Positions 1 through 6,708 of a stretch of 11,694 bases of DNA are shown one piece after another. The notes beneath the pieces were generated by a model. The model ran no database searches. It saw only the letters and a program-made list of their open reading frames with translations, and had not been told where the DNA came from. Position numbers and translations under genes: made by a program. The DNA is from Pseudomonadota bacterium (GTDB taxonomy: Bacteria > Pseudomonadota > Alphaproteobacteria > Reyranellales > Reyranellaceae), in the NCBI GenBank assembly GCA_023416135.1, contig JAEZIF010000278.1, positions 1-11,694 on the forward strand, given 5' to 3'. How positions within the stretch are numbered: position 1 is the stretch's first letter; every line of letters starts with the position of its first letter.

Positions 1-175
1 TGATCGTAGGAGGCATTGCCGCAGTCGAGTACGCTACCGGAAGACCGAACACGATCGGTCGCGAAGAGAACGTATCGACCCTTCAGCGACTGCTCCCGTG
101 CGCCTTGCGCCCATGGAGCCGCAACCGCGGTCGCCACTCGCCATGCTCCTGCAATGGGCCCCAAAGGTCGCGGCT
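1..175. other. Left-edge stretch with no supported gene
   Basis: The short frames here on both strands are arginine- and serine-rich, and none has a good ribosome binding site or recognisable domain. One plus-strand frame is open from base 3 to about 263 and begins plausibly, but it soon reads as antisense of the better-supported minus-strand gene that ends at 176. A gene tail entering from the left cannot be excluded. I see no intrinsic terminator here. Confidence 0.4.
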
Positions 176-966
176 TCAGTGCAAGTCCTGCGGGGCTTCT
201 TTGAGCACGAGTTCATCCTTCTCCAGGGGGATGTTCACCTCGATCCCAGACGTAGAAAAGTGAACTCGTAGCTGCGGCTGCACCTCTCCGTGACCCGGCA
301 CCGCGAGGATCGGCGCACCGGTTCGCGCGTCAACCCATGCCAAGCCAGTTCGTTCATCATCGAGCGAGCGCAACCGCCGAGCTACCGTCGGATCATCCGC
401 AACAACCAGTGCCTGCTGAATGACCCGGTCGGCGGTGGCGTAGCTGATCAATCCGACGGCGTTTTCGCCCCAGGCGCCATGATCCTTGTTTCCGTCCATC
501 CTGGCCACGAAAGCCGCTACGCGCCGCTTGAAGCGCGGCCCCTCCAGAGCGAGCGAAGCGATCGGCACCGTCGACTCGAACAGACGCTCTCTGGTGGCTG
601 CATCATGGTATGCGCGATGGAACGTGCAGCAGTCGTCCAAGTCGGCAGCAATCAAACCGGACTCATCCAGAGCGGCGGCTCGCGCCGGAAGTCGAAGGCT
701 ATACAGGAGCGGAAGTTCTCTCTCGGCGACTCTGGCCGATATCTCCAGTGATCCCCGTATTCCCTTTTCGCCTTGGGTCTCTCGAGTAACGGTCGCGATG
801 TCCAGAAGGATCCGCTCCCGGCGCCCCCGGGAACCGGCTACCTCACCGTCAGAACGTAAGACTGGCTTGTCAGGGTGAAGGTCAAGGCATCGGCAGGTCC
901 AGTCACCTGCACTTGGGCCATTGCCGGAGCAGCGGCGAGCAAAGCGAGAACAGCCAGTCGTTTCAT
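176..966 (-). pseudogene. Exported protein of unknown function, frameshifted
   Basis: Translation from ATG at 964-966 gives a clean signal peptide: two basic residues, a Leu/Ala-rich core and an Ala-x-Ala site ending MAQ at residue 18. The frame then stops at TAG (838-840) after 42 residues. A second minus frame, one base out of step, continues as believable protein from about 841 to the TGA at 176-178. It has a balanced composition, with acidic and basic stretches and a Cys pair in DLDDCC. A single missing base between about 879 and 841 would restore one open frame of roughly 263 residues. There is no X XXY YYZ slippery heptamer before the TAG, so programmed frameshifting is not suggested; a true mutation or an assembly error is likelier. 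I recognise no family. It is divergent from the GFA gene at 1138. Confidence 0.55.
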
Positions 967-1041
967 TTGTCCAGTGTCGCCCAGGTTGCGATGTCGCAAA
1001 GAGCGAGCGCAGCAGTTGGACACGGCGGCCGTCAAGGAGAA

Positions 1042-1055
1042 TGCAATTGATTGCA
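1042..1055. promoter_or_regulatory. Inverted repeat between divergent genes (operator candidate)
   Basis: TGCAAT and ATTGCA form a perfect 6-base inverted repeat separated by TG. It lies in the 171-base gap between the start of the broken exported gene (966, minus) and the GFA gene (1138, plus). The symmetry and position fit a dimeric repressor or activator site. No regulator gene is visible nearby and I found no convincing -35/-10 pair to anchor it, so this is a weak call. Confidence 0.25.
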
Positions 1056-1126
1056 CGAGAATTTCCGGGCACGCTTTGGCTCTCTGGTTCCTTGTAGCGT
1101 TGCTCGGCGTCCCAACGGACTTACGT

Positions 1127-1134
1127 GGGAGGAA
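1127..1134 (+). promoter_or_regulatory. Ribosome binding site of the GFA gene
   Basis: GGGAGGAA lies five bases before the ATG at 1138. It fixes the start there rather than at the in-frame upstream ATG at 1051, which would add 29 residues with no family resemblance. An ATG two codons later (1144) is also possible but more distant from this site. Confidence 0.7.
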
Positions 1135-1137
1135 CAG

Positions 1138-1545
1138 ATGCGCATGAGCGGTGGATGCCTTTGCGGCAAGATCAAGTATACTGAGGAAGGTGATCCCATC
1201 TTCACGGCGGTATGCCATTGCAGGAACTGCCAGAAACAAGCCGGCACCTTCTCTTCGGTCGTTGTTGCGGTACCAGCCGCAGCTCTTTCAACCACCGGCC
1301 CCATCAAGACATTCGAGGACACGGGCGACAGCGGCAAACCGGTGCACCGCCGCTTCTGTCCTGAATGTGGCTCTCCGATAATCTCCGAGGTCGACGTGAT
1401 GCCGGGCGTGGCCTTGATCAAGGCGGGCACGCTCGACGACACGAAATGGTTGAAGCCGACCATGGAGGTCTACTGCAGCAGCGCGCAGGCGTGGGTGCCA
1501 CCTCTAGGGGCACTGCAGCGGTTCGATAAGATGCCGGCGAGCTAA
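1138..1545 (+). CDS. GFA-domain (CENP-V/GFA fold) zinc-binding protein
   Basis: The 135-residue product matches the GFA family (glutathione-dependent formaldehyde-activating enzyme/CENP-V, Pfam PF04828) in length and layout. All seven expected zinc cysteines are present: C7 and C9 (CLC), C26, C28 and C31 (CHCRNC), and C74 and C77 (CPEC). GGCLCGKIKY is the usual opening. Founder members were proposed to speed S-hydroxymethylglutathione formation from formaldehyde and glutathione, but most single-domain homologues have no proven substrate, so a small-thiol adduct role is only a family-level guess. The protein has no signal peptide and should be cytoplasmic. No formaldehyde-oxidation gene adjoins it; it stands alone between the broken gene and the tRNA region. 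A hairpin overlaps its stop codon and may end the transcript. Confidence 0.9.
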   Translation: MRMSGGCLCGKIKYTEEGDPIFTAVCHCRNCQKQAGTFSSVVVAVPAAALSTTGPIKTFEDTGDSGKPVHRRFCPECGSPIISEVDVMPGVALIKAGTLDDTKWLKPTMEVYCSSAQAWVPPLGALQRFDKMPAS

Positions 1546-1558
1546 CTCGCCGCCTCTT
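1535..1558 (+). terminator. Possible intrinsic terminator of the GFA gene
   Basis: CGGCGAG (1535-1541) pairs perfectly with CTCGCCG (1546-1552) around a CTAA loop containing part of the TAA stop codon. Only a short, interrupted T tract (TCTT) follows, so termination would be weak. A second small hairpin, GGCGC-GATA-GCGCC, follows at 1561-1574. Confidence 0.4.
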
Positions 1559-1973
1559 ACGGCGCGATAGCGCCATGACAAACGGCGAGAGGGACCGCCT
1601 GGAGCGGCAGAATTTTAGCAGCGTCTCGCCGCGCCACTTCGCAGCATGAGGCTCGCAAGGCGGCCGATCTGGTCGAGACGACCGTGCCCGAGACCCTGGA
1701 CTTACTGGTAACTCTCTCGTTGGCACGCCAGCCCAACCGCCGTGCGCTCGCTGTCACGGCCAAAAGACGCGCGTTGTGAAGCGCGCAGCTCCTTCAGCTC
1801 CAGCCAACTCCCTCGAGCCACGCGACAACTTGTCCATGCCGCCTGCCGACGGGGTCCCAGGTCGGCCCCCATGAAATTCCGACCTGTCGTGATGCTCGGA
1901 ATCGGACCAGTGATTGGAGCCAAGATGCACGCAAAAAACCCCGCAACTGCGGGGCCTCTTTGCTTCCAGGCGA
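1546..1973. other. Intergenic region between the GFA gene and tRNA-Lys
   Basis: These 428 bases hold no gene I can support; the open frames on both strands are Arg/Ser/Pro-rich shadows without start signals. Contents seen are a GGCGC-GATA-GCGCC hairpin at 1561-1574, a 17-base stretch at 1852-1868 resembling the tRNA T-arm in inverted orientation, and the tRNA terminator at 1933-1956. Regions beside the 3' end of a tRNA are common integration sites, but I see no integrase or direct repeat of the tRNA end. Confidence 0.6.
1933..1956 (-). terminator. Intrinsic terminator after tRNA-Lys
   Basis: On the minus strand CCCCGC-AGTT-GCGGGG forms a six-pair GC stem with a four-base loop, followed directly by six T residues (A tract at 1933-1938 on the plus strand). 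It lies 17 bases beyond the encoded CCA end of the tRNA. It is the only strong intrinsic terminator in the window and probably also stops any transcript reading through from rodA. Confidence 0.9.
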
Positions 1974-2049
<76 letters not shown>

Positions 2050-2080
2050 CCGTTTCCCGGGGCATCGCTGGGAGGGCGCG

Positions 2081-2109
2081 GCTATAGCAAGCAGGTCATC
2101 CCTTGTCGA
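2081..2109 (-). promoter_or_regulatory. Candidate promoter of tRNA-Lys
   Basis: On the minus strand TCGACA (2104-2109, five of six to the sigma-70 consensus) and TATAGC (2081-2086, four of six) are separated by exactly 17 bases. Transcription would start near 2074, giving a leader of about 25 bases before the mature tRNA at 2049. The segment after the -10 box is very GC-rich (CGCGCCC), as in stringently controlled stable-RNA promoters. The site lies wholly between the rodA stop and the tRNA. Confidence 0.55.
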
Positions 2110-2134
2110 GTCGGCGAATCGGACGTTGTGCCGG

Positions 2135-3268
2135 TCAGCGGCGCAGCGGCAATTGCGCATCGCGGTAGACATTGACCCCGATCAGCAGGCCGCAGGCAAA
2201 CATCACCGAGATCAGGGCGGTGCCGCCGTTGCTGACCAGCGGCAGCGGAACGCCGACCACCGGCAGCAGGCCCATGACCATGGCGGTGTTGATGAAGGCA
2301 TAGAGAAATATCAGGCTGGTGACGCCCATCGCCAGCAGCCGGCCGAAATGATGCTGGCTGCGCAGCGCGATCGAGAACCCCCAGGCCAGTACGAGGGCGA
2401 ACAGGGTGAGCAGCACCAGGGCCCCCAGCAGCCCCCATTCCTCGACGAAGGTGGCCAAGATGAAGTCGGTCTGCTTCTCGGGCAGAAAGTTCAGCGAGGA
2501 CTGCGTGCCCTTCAGGAACCCTTTTCCGAACAGGCCGCCCGAGCCGATGGCGATCTTGGACTGGGTGATGTGGTAGCCGGCACCCAGCGGATCGCGGTCG
2601 GGATCGAGGAAGGTGAGCACTCGCTTGCGCTGGTATTCGTGCATGATCGACCAGGCGATCGGCAGGCAGCCGACGGCGGCGACGCCGGCGGCCAGGAACA
2701 TCCAGACCCGCACGCCCGCCACGAACAGGAGGGAGCCGCCGGCCATCAATACCATCATTGCCGTCCCGAGATCGGGCTGCACCATGACGAGGCCAACCGG
2801 CGCCAGGATCACCAGGAGCGGAGGGATGGTGTAGAGGAACGTGGTCGCCTCTTCCTTGCGCAGGCCGTGATAGTAGCGCGCCAGCACCATGATGACCGCC
2901 ACCTTGGCGATCTCCGACGGCTGGATCTGCATCGGCCCGATCACCAGCCAGCGTTGGGCGCCCATGCCGATCTTGCCGTTGACGTCGACCGCGACCAGCA
3001 GGAGCATGGAGACGATGTAGATCGGCCAGGCCAGCGACAGCCATACCTTGGGATGGATCAGCGCCACCACCAGCATCAGGACGAAGGCCGCGCCATAGCG
3101 CGCGGCGTGCCGCGCCGCCCACGGCTCGAAGCGGCCGCCGGCCGCGGAATAGAGTCCCAGCACGCCGATCCCGGCAATCGCCGTCAGGACCAGCACCAGG
3201 CCCCAGTTGATGCGCCAGATCTTTTCGCCGAAGCCTATCGGGGCGGGTGCGTCGAGCGCCAGACTCAT
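2135..3268 (-). CDS. rodA: RodA, SEDS-family peptidoglycan glycosyltransferase
   Basis: This 377-residue polytopic membrane protein polymerises lipid II into glycan strands for side-wall elongation, paired with PBP2. Hydrophobic segments fill most of the chain, consistent with the ten-helix SEDS fold. Family motifs are visible: GAQRWLVIGPMQIQPSEIAK (103-122), QPDLGTA (164-170), and TDFILATFVEEWG (267-279), where D268 matches the catalytic aspartate. The PLPLVSNGG segment (341-349) has Asn where SEDS proteins usually have Tyr (SYGG). The ATG start is supported by GAGGA seven bases upstream, overlapping the mrdA stop codon; the gap between the genes is 10 bases. It is the last protein gene of the rod operon. 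Length is normal for RodA. Confidence 0.97.
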   Translation of the reverse strand: MSLALDAPAPIGFGEKIWRINWGLVLVLTAIAGIGVLGLYSAAGGRFEPWAARHAARYGAAFVLMLVVALIHPKVWLSLAWPIYIVSMLLLVAVDVNGKIGMGAQRWLVIGPMQIQPSEIAKVAVIMVLARYYHGLRKEEATTFLYTIPPLLVILAPVGLVMVQPDLGTAMMVLMAGGSLLFVAGVRVWMFLAAGVAAVGCLPIAWSIMHEYQRKRVLTFLDPDRDPLGAGYHITQSKIAIGSGGLFGKGFLKGTQSSLNFLPEKQTDFILATFVEEWGLLGALVLLTLFALVLAWGFSIALRSQHHFGRLLAMGVTSLIFLYAFINTAMVMGLLPVVGVPLPLVSNGGTALISVMFACGLLIGVNVYRDAQLPLRR

Positions 3269-3275
3269 CGCGGCA

Positions 3276-3280
3276 TCCTC
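3276..3280 (-). promoter_or_regulatory. rodA ribosome binding site overlapping the mrdA stop
   Basis: GAGGA on the minus strand shares bases with the mrdA TGA (3279-3281) and lies seven bases before the rodA ATG. The arrangement suggests translational coupling, so that RodA and PBP2, which act as a pair, are made together. Confidence 0.65.
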
Positions 3281-5186
3281 AGCGCGACGCCATCTTGCGG
3301 AAGCCGTCGGTGCGGCGCGACGGGTCGCGCTTCATGACCTCGAGCAGGACATCGCGGCCGATCGGTCCGGCCGTGGCGCCGCCCGCCTTGCCGTGCTCGA
3401 TGATGACCGCGCAAGCATAGCGCGGATTGTCGACCGGCCCGAAGCAGACGAACAGCGCGTGGTGGCGCAGGTGCCAGGGCAACTGGTCCTGGGTGATGCC
3501 CATGTCGCGCTCACGCTCTGTGATGCGCTTGACCTGGGCGGTGCCGGTCTTGCCGGCGAACCTGAACTGTGGCTCGATCGGCTTGCTCCTGGCATCGAGG
3601 CGCAGGTGGTTGGCGGTCCCGGACTGGACGACCTGAATCATGCCCTCGCGGATCAGGGCGAGATGCTGGGGGTTGAAGCGCAGCGACGGCGCCGTCGGCT
3701 TGTCGCGCGGCTTGGGCGGCACCAGCTCCTCGCGCGGCGTCGCCGAGGCCAGCAGCAGGTTGGGCTGCACCTCGTAGCCGCCGTTGGCGAGGCGGGCGGT
3801 CATGACGGCGAGCTGGAGCGGCGTCGCGGTCATGAATCCCTGGCCAATGCCGAGGTTGAAGGTGTCGCCGTGTTGCCAGGGCTTGCCGAGCTTCTCCTGC
3901 TTCCACGAGCGGCTGGGCTGGATGCCCGCCGATTCGCCGGGCAGGCCGAGGTCGCTGATTCGGCCGAAGCCCAGGCGGTTGCCGACCTCGGCGACACGGT
4001 CGATGCCGGCCTTGCGCGCCGCCTCGTAGAAGTAGCAGTCGCAGGACTGGGCAAGCGCCTCGACGAGGTTGGTCGAGCCATGGCCGCCCCTCAGCCAGCA
4101 ATGGAACTTGATCTTGCCGAGCTCGAGGTAGCCGGCACAGGGCAGCCGCGTCCACGGATCGATCGCCCTGGATTCCAGCGCCGCCAGCGCCGTCACCATC
4201 TTGTACGTCGAGCCCGGCGGATAGACGCCGGCGATCGACTTGTTGTGCAGCGGCCGCTCGGGGCTATCGAGCAGCTCGCGCCATTCGCCGTGGGTGATGC
4301 CGCGGGCGAAAGTGTTGGGATCGAAGCCCGGCGTCGACACCATGGCGATGATGTCGCCGGTCACGATGTCGATCACCACGACCGAACCGCTCTGGTGCTC
4401 CTTCACACGCTCGGCAGCGTAGCGCTGCAGGTCGAGATCGATGGTCAGCAGCGCGTTCGAGCCGGGCTGGCCTTCAGTGCGGTCGAGCTCGCGCACGACA
4501 CGGCCGACGGCGTTGACCTCGACCTGCACGGCGCCGGCGCGGCCGCGCAGTTCGTCCTCCAGCGAGCGCTCCGCTCCCTTCTTGCCGAATCGCATGGTGG
4601 CAAGCTGCAGCACCGGATCGTCGCGGCCGGCCAGGTCCTCGTCGGCGACGCGTCCGGTGTACCCGATGATGTGGCTCATCAGCTCGCCTTCGGGATAGTC
4701 GCGCGTCTGGCCGAGATCGATGAATACGCCGGGCAGGTCGGGCGCGTTGAACTCCAGCCGCGCCACCTCCTCCCAACCGAGGTTTTCTCGCACCACGATC
4801 GGCTGGGCGTTGCGGCTGCGGCGCAGCTCGCGCAACAGGCGGTTCTTCTCGGTCTCGCCCAGATTGCAGATCTGGTCGAGCCGCTCGACGAGGATATCGG
4901 CGCCGCGACCGCGATCCGAGGTCGCCATGGCGCGGAAGTTGTTGCGGTTGACGGCGAGCGGCTGGCCGGTGCGGTCGAGGATCAGCCCGCGCGACGGCGG
5001 CAGCAGGCGCAGGTTGATGCGGTTCTCCTCGGCGAGCGTTGAGAAGCGCTGGGTCTCGATGACCTGAAGCTGATAGAGCCGGCCGGCCAATACTGACAAG
5101 AGGACGGCCTGTGCGCCGCCCAGCAGAAGCGCGCGCCGCGTGAACAGGCTCGAGCGCTCGCCGTCGCCCTTGCGGTAACGCATCAT
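3279..5186 (-). CDS. mrdA: Penicillin-binding protein 2, elongasome transpeptidase
   Basis: The 635-residue class B PBP cross-links peptidoglycan made by RodA. A short cytoplasmic tail is followed by one membrane anchor (about 19-36). A dimerisation/pedestal region follows (RLLPPSRGLILDRTG, 60-74; YPEGELMSHIIGYTGRV, 164-180), then the transpeptidase domain with STYK (S326, K329), SCD (381-383, the PBP2 form of SxN) and KTGTA (546-550). C350, C363, H369 and C382 near the active site could bind zinc. The ATG at 5184-5186 is chosen because it overlaps the mreD stop as ATGA; a longer in-frame opening to 5414 would lie inside mreD. A second ATG follows immediately. Product length is normal. Periplasmic domain, inner-membrane anchored; beta-lactams such as mecillinam target this family. 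Confidence 0.97.
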   Translation of the reverse strand: MMRYRKGDGERSSLFTRRALLLGGAQAVLLSVLAGRLYQLQVIETQRFSTLAEENRINLRLLPPSRGLILDRTGQPLAVNRNNFRAMATSDRGRGADILVERLDQICNLGETEKNRLLRELRRSRNAQPIVVRENLGWEEVARLEFNAPDLPGVFIDLGQTRDYPEGELMSHIIGYTGRVADEDLAGRDDPVLQLATMRFGKKGAERSLEDELRGRAGAVQVEVNAVGRVVRELDRTEGQPGSNALLTIDLDLQRYAAERVKEHQSGSVVVIDIVTGDIIAMVSTPGFDPNTFARGITHGEWRELLDSPERPLHNKSIAGVYPPGSTYKMVTALAALESRAIDPWTRLPCAGYLELGKIKFHCWLRGGHGSTNLVEALAQSCDCYFYEAARKAGIDRVAEVGNRLGFGRISDLGLPGESAGIQPSRSWKQEKLGKPWQHGDTFNLGIGQGFMTATPLQLAVMTARLANGGYEVQPNLLLASATPREELVPPKPRDKPTAPSLRFNPQHLALIREGMIQVVQSGTANHLRLDARSKPIEPQFRFAGKTGTAQVKRITERERDMGITQDQLPWHLRHHALFVCFGPVDNPRYACAVIIEHGKAGGATAGPIGRDVLLEVMKRDPSRRTDGFRKMASR

Positions 5187-5755
5187 GACGTGGTCTCGCC
5201 GGGACGGGCCGTGCCGCGCGACAGCTCCGGCACGTTCAGGGGATCGCGCGCGCGCACGCGGGCGAGCAACGGGGCGATCAGCGGGTAGATCACGACCACG
5301 ACGACATACTGGATCAAGGCCGGTACGGGGTCGATGGCCGTCCAGGTCCAGAGTGCGGTGAATGCCCAAACCAGGACCACGAAGCCCAGCGACAGCAGGC
5401 AGAAGCCGAACCACTGGAACAGGAAGGGCACGCCCACGAGGTAGCGCCGATTGGCGACCACCGCGGCGCGGATCAGCACGAATCCCAGCGCGCTCACGCC
5501 GACAGGCGCGCCCGGGCCGCCCAGCAGGAGATCGAGCAGGATACCCATGGTGAGCAGCAATGGTCCCGGCAGGCGCTCGGGCGTGGCCAAGCTGAACTGG
5601 AAGACGGCCAGCGCCGGCAGAAGCGGCAGCGCATTGGACAGGAACGGCGCGCGCAGCGGCGCGAGCGTCAGCAGCACGAAGAAAAGCAGCACGGCGCCGG
5701 GCAGGGCCGCGCGGCCCCAGCGATCGAGCACGGCGAGCGGGCCGTCCACCTTCAT
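5183..5755 (-). CDS. mreD: MreD, rod-shape membrane protein
   Basis: The 190-residue product is almost wholly hydrophobic, with about five or six membrane segments (roughly 18-35, 42-56, 62-80, 86-100, 108-134, 145-165). GILLDLLLGGPGAPVG (71-86) corresponds to the conserved Asp/Gly/Pro motif of MreD. It is an inner-membrane partner of MreC that modulates activation of the RodA-PBP2 pair; its biochemical activity is not well defined. The last codons overlap the mrdA start (ATGA), and AAGG precedes its own ATG by about eight bases, 13 bases after the mreC stop. Identification rests on the motif and the operon position, since MreD sequences are poorly conserved. Confidence 0.93.
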   Translation of the reverse strand: MKVDGPLAVLDRWGRAALPGAVLLFFVLLTLAPLRAPFLSNALPLLPALAVFQFSLATPERLPGPLLLTMGILLDLLLGGPGAPVGVSALGFVLIRAAVVANRRYLVGVPFLFQWFGFCLLSLGFVVLVWAFTALWTWTAIDPVPALIQYVVVVVIYPLIAPLLARVRARDPLNVPELSRGTARPGETTS

Positions 5756-5768
5756 TGGGGGACCTTCA

Positions 5769-6665
5769 TTATCGGACCCTCTGGCCGGCCACTCCCGACG
5801 GCGTCGACGGGGCGCCGTGGCCTCCGCCCACCAGGCCGGTCACGCCGTAGTCGACGACGCGCACGAACTCCAGCCGCGAGAAGTCGGCAAACGGGCGGAC
5901 GCGCACGTGTCCCTCATTGGTCTCGACCACCTCGCCCACCGGGATACCGACCGGGAAGCTGCCGCCATGGCCCGAGGTGATGATGCGATCGCCGCGCTGC
6001 ACGCCCTGGAGGCTCTGCAGCAGGGTGAGTCGAAGCTGGGTGGAATTGTCGCCGGCCAGGATCGCGCGCTCGCGCGTGCGCTCGATCAGCACCGGCAAGC
6101 GCGAGTTGACGTCGGTGACGAACAGGACGCGCGAGCTGTTGTCGCCGACCTCGGCGATTCGACCGGCGAGGCCCTCGCCGGTCACCACCGCCTGGCCCGG
6201 TGCGACGCCCACCTTGCGGCCGACATTGAGCAGCGCTCCGCGCACATAGGCGCTGACGCTGTCGCCGACGATCCGGGCCGTGATGAAGGAGGCCTCGGGC
6301 CCCTCGCGGAAGTTGGCGAGGCCGCGCAGACCCTCGTTTTCGTTCTCCAGGCGACGGGCGGCCGTCTGCCAGGCGAGCAGCCGGGCATTCTCCTCGCGCA
6401 GGCGGGCATTTTCCTCGCGCAGGGACGCGAATTCCTTGAGGTCGGCGATCGTGCGGTTGGCGACAGCAACCGGCCGGGCGATCGCCTCGAGCAGGGGGCT
6501 CGCAAGATCGAGCGCCACCACGCGGGCATGCTCGACGAGGACGGTGTCGGCCTTGCCGAGCAGCATGGCGCCGAAGGCGGCAATGACCAGAAGGCCGAGC
6601 GCAAAGCGCTGCACGGCCTGACGAACCTGGCCGGCAACTACCTCGAAATCGTCCCGAATTGCCAT
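5769..6665 (-). CDS. mreC: MreC, periplasmic elongasome scaffold
   Basis: The 298-residue protein has the MreC architecture. A short cytoplasmic tail is followed by one membrane segment (about 20-37), a periplasmic coiled coil (about 74-115) with the heptad-like repeat LREENARLREENARL (82-96), then a paired beta-barrel domain (about 126-272). Conserved segments include GLAGRI (165-170), VLFVTDVNSRLPV (180-192) and the GDRIITSGHGGSFPVGIPVG stretch (225-244). A Gly/Pro/Ser-rich tail (275-298) looks disordered. MreC binds PBP2 and switches it to its active form, linking it to MreB and MreD. The start is ATG, 43 bases after the mreB stop, with AGGA about 12 bases upstream. Length is typical. Confidence 0.95.
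   Translation of the reverse strand: MAIRDDFEVVAGQVRQAVQRFALGLLVIAAFGAMLLGKADTVLVEHARVVALDLASPLLEAIARPVAVANRTIADLKEFASLREENARLREENARLLAWQTAARRLENENEGLRGLANFREGPEASFITARIVGDSVSAYVRGALLNVGRKVGVAPGQAVVTGEGLAGRIAEVGDNSSRVLFVTDVNSRLPVLIERTRERAILAGDNSTQLRLTLLQSLQGVQRGDRIITSGHGGSFPVGIPVGEVVETNEGHVRVRPFADFSRLEFVRVVDYGVTGLVGGGHGAPSTPSGVAGQRVR
6383..6424. repeat. Imperfect 21-base tandem duplication inside mreC
   Basis: Two adjacent 21-base units (6383-6403 and 6404-6424) match at 19 of 21 positions. On the coding strand they encode the repeated seven-residue block LREENAR in the MreC coiled coil. The exact heptad length suggests in-frame duplication of one coiled-coil turn. Confidence 0.75.
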
Positions 6666-6708
6666 AGCCGGCCCATCCTACTCCAAGCGGGGCCGGTGCG
6701 CGGGGGAT

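Noticed and set aside
838..880. Programmed -1 ribosomal frameshift in the exported gene
   Set aside because: No X XXY YYZ slippery heptamer is present before the TAG, and the only homopolymer run (five G on the minus strand) lies after it.
3207..5042. Long plus-strand frame of 611 codons opposite mrdA
   Set aside because: It is a shadow of PBP2, an Arg/Ala/Val/Asp-rich reading with no domain; similar long shadows lie opposite mreC, mreB and the dehydrogenases.
5187..5414. N-terminal extension of PBP2 by 76 residues
   Set aside because: It would lie inside mreD and is Arg/Pro-rich; the ATGA overlap at 5183-5186 gives a start matching the family.
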